Below, piece after piece: positions 57,216 through 64,000 of a stretch of DNA of 64,000 bases (within the stretch, counting starts at the first letter, position 1; every line of letters starts with the position of its first letter). Made by a program: the position numbers and the translations under genes. This DNA comes from Novosphingobium aquimarinum (lineage in GTDB: Bacteria; Pseudomonadota; Alphaproteobacteria; Sphingomonadales; Sphingomonadaceae), in the NCBI RefSeq assembly GCF_009746585.1, contig NZ_WRPO01000014.1, forward strand, positions 35,558 through 99,557. Reading direction: 5' to 3'. The notes beneath the pieces were generated by a model, which saw only the letters and a list, made by a program, of their open reading frames with translations, ran no database searches and was not told the origin of the DNA.

Positions 57216-57433
57216 TGTCGTTCCTCTCGATCAGTTAAACAAGACATGACCTCTGACGGGCTTAAGGATTGTCCCTGAAGCGTTAATAAGGGCTTCCGCC
57301 CACTGGTTAATTTTCAACATGCATTGCGCCTATAACCTTATGAAATAAAGACATTTTATCTCTTAAGAATTTGTCTGCGGCACTTAAATGGCCGTTTACC
57401 TATTCCCCTACCCTCACAATCAGGGAGGCGCTC
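57216..57433. promoter_or_regulatory. Divergent sciP/PilZ promoter region with repeated TTAA words
   Basis: 218 bases, A+T-rich against the surrounding DNA. TTAA occurs at 57235, 57262, 57283, 57307, 57363 and 57384. GGTTAA (57305-57310) gives TTAACC on the minus strand, the CtrA half-site known from Caulobacter. No full TTAA-N7-TTAA site is present. CtrA control of sciP would fit known biology. Confidence 0.45.
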
Positions 57434-57730
57434 ATGGCTTGGGACCGACAAATGGAATTGAACGCGTTTGGTAGCCTCGTCGGTTCGGCGCTGCTGCGAC
57501 ACGTCTCGGCCGAAGGCTGCCAACTTATGGTCGAGTCGCTTCCGGTCGAGTCGGGTGCGCGACTCGCGGTCGTCGTCCCCGATTCGCCGCATTACGTTCT
57601 GGGTACGGTGCGCTGGCTCGTCGGCTCCCGCGCGGGGTTCGCCTTCGATGCCGACATCGGGCACGAATTGCGCGCGATCCTGGAAAGCCAGCATCCGCTG
57701 CCGACCCCCGTCCTGCTCTATTCGGCCTGA
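57434..57730 (+). CDS. Single-domain PilZ protein
   Basis: 98 aa. RQMELNAFGSLVGSALLRHV, SAEGCQLMVESLPVESGARL and VLGTVRWLVGSRAGFAFDAD follow the PilZ beta-barrel pattern, including the final W...GFAF strand. The c-di-GMP RxxxR motif is not clear, and the D/NxSxxG motif is altered (HVSAEGC), so ligand binding is uncertain. GGGAGG lies six bases before ATG 57434; an upstream in-frame start lacks one. Confidence 0.8.
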   Translation: MAWDRQMELNAFGSLVGSALLRHVSAEGCQLMVESLPVESGARLAVVVPDSPHYVLGTVRWLVGSRAGFAFDADIGHELRAILESQHPLPTPVLLYSA

Positions 57731-57740
57731 CGGATCCGCG

Positions 57741-58448
57741 TCACTCTTCGATCAACGGCGGAATCCACTTCATCGTCCCACCCGCGAACGGCGTCCACTG
57801 CCCGACCCGCACGCCCGCCATGGCCAGCATGTCGCTGGTCCACTGGTTGCACGTCCGCGTGACGGTGTAGCGGCCGCCCGTTTCGTAGAATACGTCGTTG
57901 CGCCCGTAGCCGGAATGGCGCGGGCCGGGGCCATCGCGCCCCAGCTGCCCAGTAATGGCCGCGACCAGCGCGGCGTAGTCCTGCTTGCTCAGGCGTAGCG
58001 GCCGGATGTCGGGCGAGGCTGCCGGACGGACGTAGTGCGCGACGTGGAGCAGGCCTTCGCCGCCCACTCCGATCACGCGCAACGCGGTCGCGGGCGAAAG
58101 ATCCCACCAGGTCGGCGTGTCGAGGAACACCTCGCGCTCGCCCCAGCTGATCGAGACGTGCGTGTAGGGGCGCTCGGCGGCGACGATATCGCGGACGGGG
58201 AAGGTGGCGCGCCAGTCCTTCGTCGGCGTGACCAGCGGCAGGACCAGCGCGGTGTGGACCCCGTTGGTCTCGACCATGATCGTGACGCCGCCGTCGTCGG
58301 GCTCGCGCCAATCGGCATTGCGGGGGATCGATGAGCCGACCCAGGCGGCGAGCATGAACAGGCCGATCGCGAGCGCGATCCACGCGGCGAGGCGGGCGGC
58401 GACGCGGCCCGCGCGCCGGATCAGCGGACCGCGCGCCGCCGCAGCCAC
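57741..58448 (-). CDS. DUF2459 (TIGR02117-type) membrane-anchored protein
   Basis: 235 aa. One N-terminal membrane helix (AAWIALAIGLFMLAAWVGSS) leads a periplasmic domain: GGVTIMVETNGVHTALVLPL, HVSISWGEREVFLDTPTWWD, and CNQWTSDMLAMAGVRVGQWT near the end. The family has a possible Cys/His hydrolase look (VHT...TCNQW), but no activity is known to me. The start is GTG 58448, overlapping the end of prmA by 28 bases; no better start exists before the helix. Last gene of a four-gene minus-strand operon. Confidence 0.75.
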   Translation of the reverse strand: MAAAARGPLIRRAGRVAARLAAWIALAIGLFMLAAWVGSSIPRNADWREPDDGGVTIMVETNGVHTALVLPLVTPTKDWRATFPVRDIVAAERPYTHVSISWGEREVFLDTPTWWDLSPATALRVIGVGGEGLLHVAHYVRPAASPDIRPLRLSKQDYAALVAAITGQLGRDGPGPRHSGYGRNDVFYETGGRYTVTRTCNQWTSDMLAMAGVRVGQWTPFAGGTMKWIPPLIEE

Positions 58449-59326
58449 AGGATCGACCAGTCTCCGTTCACGAGCCGCGCCGCCAGCCGCAGTCCATGGC
58501 GCTGGCAGGCGCTGCGCACCGCGCGTTCCTGCGTCGTCAGCAGCCCGGCAAGCACCAGACTGCCGCCCGGCACGAGCGCGCGCGCAAAATCGGGTGCGAG
58601 CGCGATCAGCGGCCCGGCCAGGATATTGGCGATCACGAGGTCGTAGGGCCCGCGCGCGGCGATCAGCGGATGGTCGAGCCCGTCGGCGACGGTCATCGCC
58701 AGTTGCCCCGCGCGGCCGCCGAGCGCGATGCCATTCGCCTGCGCATTGTCTTCCACGACGGGCACGCAGACCGTGTCGATGTCGCTCGCGGTGGCAAGCA
58801 TGCGCGGCCACAGGCTGAGCGCGGCGAAGGCGAGCAAACCCGTGCCGGTGCCGACGTCGAGACCATTGCGCACCACGGTGCCGCGCTGCTTCATCGCATC
58901 GAGCATCGCCAGGCAGCCCGCGGTGGTCGCGTGCTGGCCCGTACCGAAGGCCTGGCTCGCCGGCACGGTGAAGTCGATCACGCCCGGTTCGTCGAGCGCG
59001 GGGTATTCGGGGGTGTGGACATGAAACCGGCCCGCGCGGATCGGTACGACGTCCTGCTGGCTGAGCGTCACCCAGTCGGCATCGGGCAGCTTTTCGGTCG
59101 CGAGTTCGGGCGCGCCGTCCACGAACAGCGCCGCGATCGCGGCGAGATCGGCCTTGCGCGGCTTACGCGGGAGCCAGGCTTCGAGCACCCAGTCCTCGGG
59201 CTTGTCCTCGGCGATCTCGCTGCCGGCGATGACGATCTCGGGATCCCAGTCGAACGCGTCCTCGTGCAAGAGCAACGCGCCTTCGACGACCGGCCGCGGG
59301 GCGTGCGCCGTGACTTTCCAACTCAC
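58421..59326 (-). CDS. prmA: Ribosomal protein L11 methyltransferase PrmA
   Basis: 301 aa. The N-terminal L11-recognition domain is followed by a class I methyltransferase: PASQAFGTGQHATTAGCLAM, GLDVGTGTGLLAFAALSLWP and DLVIANILAGPLIALAPDFA (NPPY-like NIL). It trimethylates L11. The start is GTG 59326, sharing four bases (GTGA) with the stop of the metallo-beta-lactamase gene. Confidence 0.9.
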   Translation of the reverse strand: MSWKVTAHAPRPVVEGALLLHEDAFDWDPEIVIAGSEIAEDKPEDWVLEAWLPRKPRKADLAAIAALFVDGAPELATEKLPDADWVTLSQQDVVPIRAGRFHVHTPEYPALDEPGVIDFTVPASQAFGTGQHATTAGCLAMLDAMKQRGTVVRNGLDVGTGTGLLAFAALSLWPRMLATASDIDTVCVPVVEDNAQANGIALGGRAGQLAMTVADGLDHPLIAARGPYDLVIANILAGPLIALAPDFARALVPGGSLVLAGLLTTQERAVRSACQRHGLRLAARLVNGDWSILWLRRRAVR

Positions 59327-60261
59327 GATGCGCTGCGCTCCTTCTTGAGCCGTTCGTCGAGCTTCTCGTGGATCGAATCGGCGTACTGGGCGCACGTCAT
59401 CGGCGTCGCGCCTGCGATGCGGGCCCTCATTCCGCTGGCGGAGGGGTGGGGCGTCATCAGGATATCGCAGCGGGTCTCGCGCAGCCGATCGAGACTGGCA
59501 TGATAAGCGGTGACCCATTGGGGGTGATCGGAGAAGCGGTAGTCGTCCGCACTGACGGGCGAGAGGCTGTCGGCATAGACCATGGCGCGGCAGTCGACAC
59601 TGGCGGGCCCGCCTTCGCACGACATCCAGGTCCAGGAGAGCGCTCCGGCGGTATGGCCGGGAGTGGCGATCGGCGTCAGCGTCAGAGCGCCGAGCGTCAC
59701 CGGCTCGCCCGGCGTGACGGTGCCATCCACGCGCGCAGCTGCGAACGGATCGTGCATGCCCGCTTGGGGATCGTCAGCGGCCGCCTCCCCGCTTGCGAGA
59801 ACCGGGCCGGCGGCTTCGGAGGCCAGCAGACGTGCGCCGGTCATCCGCTGCAATCCGGCGAGACCGCCGACGTGGTCGAAATGCTCGTGGCTGTGCAGCA
59901 GGATTTTCACGTCGCTAAGGCGCAAACCCAGCTTCTCTATGTTGGCGGCGATCAGCGGCGCCCCGCCGCGCGATCCGCCGTCGATCAGGATGTGCCCGTC
60001 GGCACCGGTCACGAGGATCGCGGCGATGCCGCACGTGCCGACATAATAGGTGTTGCCGTAAATCCGGTAAGGCGGGCCGGCCTTGTCCCACTCGTCGAAG
60101 TCGGTGCAAGCCTCGGCCCACTGCGAGGCGGGGGGCGCTTCCGCATCCGTGACGGCGGTGGTGCTTGGCGGAGTCGGAACGGGCCCGGCCGTAGAAGCCG
60201 GCGCGGTCTGGCAGGCTCCGAGCAACAGCGCGGCAAGCGGCAATGCGGACTTAGCGGACAT
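59323..60261 (-). CDS. Subclass B3-like metallo-beta-lactamase, lipoprotein
   Basis: 312 aa from ATG 60261. The lipobox LLLGAC predicts lipid anchoring. Zinc ligands: HEHFDH (about 125-130, H-x-H-x-D-H), TPGHTAG (H about 206) and TPHPSASG near the end (H about 270), as in B3 enzymes (H116/H118/D120/H121/H196/H263). WSWTWMSC, a Cys pair (SCEGGPASVDC) and the signal start YIGxG-like NTYYVGTCG support B3. It may hydrolyse beta-lactams; B3 chromosomal enzymes occur in sphingomonads, but activity must be tested. Overlaps SDR by 11 bases and prmA by four. Confidence 0.88.
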   Translation of the reverse strand: MSAKSALPLAALLLGACQTAPASTAGPVPTPPSTTAVTDAEAPPASQWAEACTDFDEWDKAGPPYRIYGNTYYVGTCGIAAILVTGADGHILIDGGSRGGAPLIAANIEKLGLRLSDVKILLHSHEHFDHVGGLAGLQRMTGARLLASEAAGPVLASGEAAADDPQAGMHDPFAAARVDGTVTPGEPVTLGALTLTPIATPGHTAGALSWTWMSCEGGPASVDCRAMVYADSLSPVSADDYRFSDHPQWVTAYHASLDRLRETRCDILMTPHPSASGMRARIAGATPMTCAQYADSIHEKLDERLKKERSAS

Positions 60262-60967
60262 AGCTGGCTCCATTGGCGTCGAGCGTCGCGCCGGTCATGC
60301 TCGGCGGCGCATCGAGCGCGCAGAAAACGATCATGCTGGCGATTTCTTCGGGCTCCGCGACGCGGCCCAGCGGGATGTCGGCCAGCAGCGCCGCGCCGCC
60401 GCGGCTGGCGAGATAGTCGCCCGCCATGGCCGTGTCGGTGAAGCCCGGCGTGATCGCGAAGCTGTAGATAGCGTCCTTGGCATAAGCGCGCGCGATCGTC
60501 TTGTGCATGGCCAGCATGCCGCCCTTGGCCGCCGCGTAGTGCCAGTGCGCGGGCGAATCGCCGCGATGTCCGGCGCGGCTGGCAACATGGACGATCCGGC
60601 CGGAAACGCCGCGCTCCTGCCAGTGGCGCACCGAGAGGCGCGAAAGCTGCGCGCTAGCGGTGAGGTTGATCGCCAGGGTTCGCTCCCAGGCGGCGAGCCA
60701 ATCGCCGTCCCCGGCATCGAGCGGCACGGCTTCGAACACACCGGCGTTGTTGACCAGCACGTCGATCGTGCCGCCCGCGCGGTCGAGCGCGGACTGCCAC
60801 AGCTGCGCGGGCGCATCCGGATCGGCGAAGTCGGCGGCGAGCGTGTCGCCGTCGCGCGCGGTGGTGGCCTGGGCGATGACGTGGGCGTCGCGGGCCTTGA
60901 GTGCGGCGACGGCGGCGGCGCCGATGCCGCGGCTGGCCCCGGTGACGAGAATGGCAGGTGATATCAT
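60251..60967 (-). CDS. SDR-family oxidoreductase
   Basis: 238 aa. LVTGASRGIGAAAVAAL (NADP site), NNAGVFEAVPLDA and HYAAAKGGMLAMHK (catalytic Tyr-Lys) with Ser in HVASRAG are standard. MTGATLDANGASYVR ends it. FabG-like but with an unknown substrate. First gene of SDR - MBL - prmA - DUF2459; divergent from sdhC over 196 bases. Confidence 0.9.
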   Translation of the reverse strand: MISPAILVTGASRGIGAAAVAALKARDAHVIAQATTARDGDTLAADFADPDAPAQLWQSALDRAGGTIDVLVNNAGVFEAVPLDAGDGDWLAAWERTLAINLTASAQLSRLSVRHWQERGVSGRIVHVASRAGHRGDSPAHWHYAAAKGGMLAMHKTIARAYAKDAIYSFAITPGFTDTAMAGDYLASRGGAALLADIPLGRVAEPEEIASMIVFCALDAPPSMTGATLDANGASYVR

Positions 60968-61163
60968 GGCCTCGCTCTAGGAGCGCTTGCCCGTCCTTGC
61001 AAAGCCACACGCGACGAATGCGGCTGTCCGGAAGGCGAGGTTGCCCCTAGCGGCGCTTGAACGCGAGCGCATTTCGATTAAGGGGGGATGCGAAATCCAT
61101 CGTATCGGCAGTTCCGGGGGCAGTTCCGGCGGGTCTGCCGGCCGCCAAAGGGGAACGATTAGC

Positions 61164-61556
61164 ATGGCTCAAGCCGGCACCCGCAACCGACCACTCTCGC
61201 CGCATCTCCAGATCTGGCGCTGGGGTCCGCACATGTTCGTGTCGATCCTGCACCGCGTCACGGGCAGCGGTAACGTCCTCGGCCTCGCGATCCTGTTGTG
61301 GTGGCTGGGCGCGCTGGCGAGCGGACCCGGGGCCTACGCGTTCTTCGCCCAGGTGATGACCAGCCCGATCGGCTACATCGTCCTCGTCGGCGTCTCATGG
61401 TCGTTCTTCACGCATATGATGAGCGGACTGCGCCACTTCGTGCTCGATATCGGCGCGGGCTACGAACTCGAGATCAACAAGATCTGGTCGATCGCCTGCC
61501 CGGTGCTCGGCGTGATCCTTACGGTCCTGTTCTGGGCCATCCTGCTGCTGCGCTGA
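61164..61556 (+). CDS. sdhC: Succinate dehydrogenase cytochrome b556 subunit
   Basis: 130 aa. RPLSPHLQIWRWGPHMFVSI, LHRVTGSGN (quinone-site region) and FTHMMSGLRHFVLDIGAG (heme b His) are SdhC features, with three membrane helices. AAAGGGGAA lies before ATG 61164; the long upstream open frame is not coding. A direct repeat GCAGTTCCGG occurs twice just upstream (about 61113-61135). Confidence 0.95.
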   Translation: MAQAGTRNRPLSPHLQIWRWGPHMFVSILHRVTGSGNVLGLAILLWWLGALASGPGAYAFFAQVMTSPIGYIVLVGVSWSFFTHMMSGLRHFVLDIGAGYELEINKIWSIACPVLGVILTVLFWAILLLR

Positions 61557-61569
61557 GGAACTGACTGAC

Positions 61570-61953
61570 ATGGGTAACGGAACCTCCATCGGCCGCGTGC
61601 GCGGCCTGGGCTCGGCCAAGGCCGGTCCGCATCACTGGCTGCAACAGCGCTACACCGCGATCGGCAATCTGCTGCTCGGGCTGTGGTTCGCGATCTCGAT
61701 TCTGCTGATGCCGAACCTGTCGTACGCGGCGGTCACCGAATGGCTCGGTTCGCCGATCCCGGCGACGGCGATGGCGCTGCTCATCATCAGCACGATCTGG
61801 CACGCGCGGCTTGGCCTGCAGGTCCTGTTTGAAGACTACGTTCACGACGACGGCAGCAAGTTCGCGGTCCTCGCAATTCTCAATCTGGTTTCCTTCGCAG
61901 CGGCCGCCTTCGGCCTGTTCTGCGTGATCCGCCTGGCGCTGGGAGGCGCATGA
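61570..61953 (+). CDS. sdhD: Succinate dehydrogenase hydrophobic membrane anchor
   Basis: 127 aa, three membrane helices. [20 protein letters not shown] and [20 protein letters not shown] (heme-side His and quinone region) identify it. It starts 13 bases after sdhC and ends one base before sdhA. Confidence 0.95.
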   Translation: MGNGTSIGRVRGLGSAKAGPHHWLQQRYTAIGNLLLGLWFAISILLMPNLSYAAVTEWLGSPIPATAMALLIISTIWHARLGLQVLFEDYVHDDGSKFAVLAILNLVSFAAAAFGLFCVIRLALGGA

Positions 61954-61954
61954 C

Positions 61955-63766
61955 ATGGCTACCGAGCCTGCATATCCGATTATCGATCACACCTACGACA
62001 CTGTCGTCGTCGGCGCCGGAGGCTCGGGCCTTCGCGCGACGATGGGCGCGGCCGAAGCCGGGCTGAAGACCGCCTGCATCACCAAGGTCTTCCCGACGCG
62101 CTCGCACACCGTGGCGGCGCAAGGCGGCATCGCCGCATCGTTGAAGAACAACACGCCCGATCACTGGACCTGGCACATGTACGACACCGTCAAGGGGTCG
62201 GACTGGCTGGGCGACCAGGACGCGATCGAATACATGGTGCGCGAGGCGCCCCAGGCGGTCTACGAACTCGAGCACGCGGGCGTGCCGTTCTCGCGCAACG
62301 CCGATGGCACGATCTACCAGCGCCCGTTCGGCGGCCACATGCAGAACATGGGCGAAGGCCCCCCGGTGCAGCGGACTTGCGCCGCGGCGGACCGCACCGG
62401 CCACGCCATGCTCCACGCGCTCTACCAGCAGAGCCTGAAGTACTCGGCCGACTTCTATATCGAGTACTTCGCGATCGACCTCATCATGGAAGGTGGCCAG
62501 TGCGTCGGCGTGATCGCGCTGTGCATGGATGACGGCACGATCCATCGCTTCCGCTCGCAAGCCGTGGTGCTGGCGACGGGCGGCTATGGCCGCAGCTATT
62601 TCACCGCGACCTCGGCACACTCCTGCACCGGCGACGGCGGCGGCATGGTGCTGCGCGCCGGCCTGCCGCTGCAGGACATGGAGTTCGTGCAGTTCCACCC
62701 GACCGGCATCTACGGTGCGGGCGTGCTCATCACCGAGGGCGCGCGCGGCGAGGGCGGCTACCTCACCAACTCCGAAGGCGAGCGCTTCATGGAGCGCTAT
62801 GCGCCTTCCGCGAAGGACCTTGCCAGCCGCGACGTCGTCAGCCGCTCGATGGCGCTGGAGATTCGCGAAGGCCGCGGCGTGGGTCCGAACAAGGACCACA
62901 TCTTCCTGCACCTCGATCACATCGATCCCAAGGTGCTGGCCGAGCGTCTACCGGGCATTACCGAGAGCGGCAAGATCTTTGCCGGGGTCGACCTGACTCG
63001 CCAGCCGCTCCCGGTGGTGCCGACGGTGCACTACAACATGGGCGGCATCCCGACGAACTATCACGGTCAGGTCGTCACCATCGGTGCCGACGGCGATCCC
63101 GAGACGGTGGTTCCGGGGCTCTACGCGGTTGGCGAGGCGGCGTGCGTCTCGGTCCACGGCGCCAACCGCCTGGGTTCGAACTCGCTGATCGACCTCGTGG
63201 TGTTCGGCCGTGCGACTGGTCTGCATCTCAAGGAAAACATCGTCGCGGGGATCTCGCAGCCCGAGCTGCCGAAGGATTCGGCGGATCTGTCGCTGTCGCG
63301 GCTCGATCACTTCCGCAATGCCAACGGCGGTTCGCCGACGGCCGAAATCCGAACCGAAATGCAGCGCACGATGTCGGCGCACGCGGCGGTGTTCCGCACC
63401 GACGAAGTCATGGCCGAGGGCAAGGAAAAGCTCGCCGCGACCTACAAGCGGATGGAAGACATCCACGTCACCGACAAGGGCCTGATCTGGAACTCGGACC
63501 TCGTCGAAACGATGGAGCTCGACAACCTCATCAGCCAGGCCTCGGTTACGCTCGCCAGCGCGCACAACCGCAAGGAAAGCCGCGGCGCCCACGCGCACGA
63601 GGATTATCCCGATCGCAATGACGCCGAGTGGATGAAGCACACCGCGGCGTGGTTCACCGGCTGGGGCGGTAAGGGCGGCGAAATCCGCATCGATTACCGC
63701 CCGGTCCACGAATACACGCTCACCGACGACGTCGAGTACATCAAGCCCAAGGCGCGCGTGTACTGA
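61955..63766 (+). CDS. sdhA: Succinate dehydrogenase flavoprotein subunit
   Basis: 603 aa. FAD site [20 protein letters not shown], covalent-flavin His in [13 protein letters not shown], and active-site segments [20 protein letters not shown] and [20 protein letters not shown]. It oxidises succinate to fumarate in the TCA cycle. sdhB is expected next, but an antisense intron end begins 114 bases after the stop. Confidence 0.97.
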   Translation: MATEPAYPIIDHTYDTVVVGAGGSGLRATMGAAEAGLKTACITKVFPTRSHTVAAQGGIAASLKNNTPDHWTWHMYDTVKGSDWLGDQDAIEYMVREAPQAVYELEHAGVPFSRNADGTIYQRPFGGHMQNMGEGPPVQRTCAAADRTGHAMLHALYQQSLKYSADFYIEYFAIDLIMEGGQCVGVIALCMDDGTIHRFRSQAVVLATGGYGRSYFTATSAHSCTGDGGGMVLRAGLPLQDMEFVQFHPTGIYGAGVLITEGARGEGGYLTNSEGERFMERYAPSAKDLASRDVVSRSMALEIREGRGVGPNKDHIFLHLDHIDPKVLAERLPGITESGKIFAGVDLTRQPLPVVPTVHYNMGGIPTNYHGQVVTIGADGDPETVVPGLYAVGEAACVSVHGANRLGSNSLIDLVVFGRATGLHLKENIVAGISQPELPKDSADLSLSRLDHFRNANGGSPTAEIRTEMQRTMSAHAAVFRTDEVMAEGKEKLAATYKRMEDIHVTDKGLIWNSDLVETMELDNLISQASVTLASAHNRKESRGAHAHEDYPDRNDAEWMKHTAAWFTGWGGKGGEIRIDYRPVHEYTLTDDVEYIKPKARVY

Positions 63767-63835
63767 TCCAGGGCTTTGCCTGCCGGAGCAGTGCGCTCGC
63801 GACAGGTTTGCGCTAAGGCCGGCGCGCTGACTATA

Positions 63836-63876
63836 GTGCTCCCCATGGGCCGGGTCGTCCCGGTCGAGGGGAGCAC
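63836..63876. other. Strong stem-loop between sdhA and the intron
   Basis: GTGCTCCCC (63836-63844) pairs with GGGGAGCAC (63868-63876), enclosing a nested CCGGG-TCGT-CCCGG (63850-63863). No T-run follows on the plus strand. It lies four bases from the predicted intron 3' end. It may be an sdh transcript hairpin or part of the intron target. Confidence 0.7.
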
Positions 63877-63879
63877 CGA

Positions 63880-64000
63880 GTGGAGTAGGAAGCGCATAAG
63901 CGCTTCCCCTCCCCGAACCGTACGTGCACCTTTCAGCGCATACGGCTCTCCATTCAACCTTGGCCCATGGCCATGGCGACGTCATGATAGCGGGAAGTGA
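63880..64000 (-). mobile_element. Group II intron, 3' portion (continues past the window edge)
   Basis: Minus strand. Domain V is the 34-base hairpin at 63948-63915 (GAGCCGTATGCGCTGAAAGG ... CGTACGGTTC), carrying the AGC catalytic triad at positions 2-4. Domain VI follows: GGAAGCGC-TTAT-GCGCTTCC with an outer GGAG/CTCC stem and an unpaired A in CCTACTCC as the likely branch point. The transcript then ends CTCCAC, with an AY-type 3' end at about 63880. The reverse transcriptase and 5' end would lie right of the window. Confidence 0.85.
63915..63948 (-). ncRNA. Group II intron domain V
   Basis: 34-base catalytic hairpin of the intron. The lower stem GAGCCGTA/TACGGTTC (with G-U) and upper stem TGCGC/GTGCA (one G-U) are separated by the usual two-base bulge. 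Length and AGC triad match bacterial domain V. Confidence 0.88.

Noticed and set aside
57216..57433. Full CtrA site (TTAA-N7-TTAA)
   Set aside because: The six TTAA words are 21-56 bases apart; none has the 7-base spacing. Only a half-site remains.
63836..63880. Class IIC intron insertion downstream of a terminator
   Set aside because: The hairpin is on the 3'-exon side of the intron and lacks a T-run, so it does not fit the usual IIC target rule.
63694..63957. Minus-strand 87-codon frame through domain V
   Set aside because: It is explained by the intron RNA sequence and the sdhA antisense; a typical false ORF at group II intron ends.

Overview
The window is G+C-rich chromosomal DNA of an alphaproteobacterium, most likely a sphingomonad (Sphingomonadales, Novosphingobium/Sphingobium-like). 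This rests on the housekeeping gene orders (ffh-rpsP-rimM-trmD-rplS, rpsF-rpsR-rplI, bamD...recN...ligA, sdhC-sdhD-sdhA), a SciP-type cell-cycle regulator, a large TonB-dependent receptor, several secreted exopeptidases of families M1, M2 and S9, and acidic tails on ribosomal proteins S16 and L9. The genus is inference; there is no rRNA gene to check it. I see no tRNA, rRNA or CRISPR array.

Layout. 1-2.7 kb: the end of ffh and the ribosome/tRNA-modification operon rpsP-rimM-trmD-rplS, closed by a strong terminator. 2.7-10 kb: a secreted S9 dipeptidyl peptidase, asd, a FitAB/VapBC-type toxin-antitoxin pair with a perfect palindromic operator, a GFA-domain protein with an overlapping alpha/beta hydrolase, and a secreted M2 peptidase. 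10-16.9 kb: an orphan encapsulated-ferritin-like protein, a double TonB_C-like secreted protein, a GT-C membrane protein, AMP nucleosidase, a serine beta-lactamase-like hydrolase and a CDP-alcohol phosphatidyltransferase. 17-30.5 kb: rpsF-rpsR-rplI (minus strand), a secreted M1 aminopeptidase, a solitary flagellin, a DUF808 membrane protein, a Mur-ligase/LD-carboxypeptidase divergent pair, fabD-fabG, dnaN and ferredoxin-NADP reductase. 30.6-35.2 kb: a PAS-GGDEF-EAL-PilZ protein and lepA.

35.3-37.8 kb is the clearest accessory island. It holds short genes, a 197-aa protein with an HEPN-like Rx4H motif in DNA of visibly lower G+C, and an HNH endonuclease, with three copies of a small palindromic repeat placed between or around them. 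37.8-46.5 kb is mixed: an HTH/terminase-small-subunit-like protein, a secreted caspase-fold protein, a glycerophosphodiesterase, an acetyltransferase, a MATE exporter with an overlapping small gene, and a GGDEF-EAL protein.

46.9-56.3 kb carries bamD, recN and ligA. Between bamD and recN lies an Rrf2 regulator, a YezD-like protein, a TonB-dependent receptor and an unlisted 46-codon membrane peptide, which looks like a nutrient (probably sulfur) uptake module. 56.3-61 kb holds sciP divergent from a single PilZ domain, then a minus-strand overlapping operon SDR - B3 metallo-beta-lactamase - prmA - DUF2459. 61.2-63.8 kb is sdhC-sdhD-sdhA. The right edge cuts an antisense group II intron whose domain V, domain VI and 3' end can be read directly; it sits where sdhB would normally follow sdhA.

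The most unusual points are the HEPN-like/HNH island with its repeats, the antisense intron behind sdhA, the encapsulin-less EncFtn-like ferritin, the Rrf2-YezD-receptor-micropeptide insertion, and the SciP/PilZ divergent promoter.
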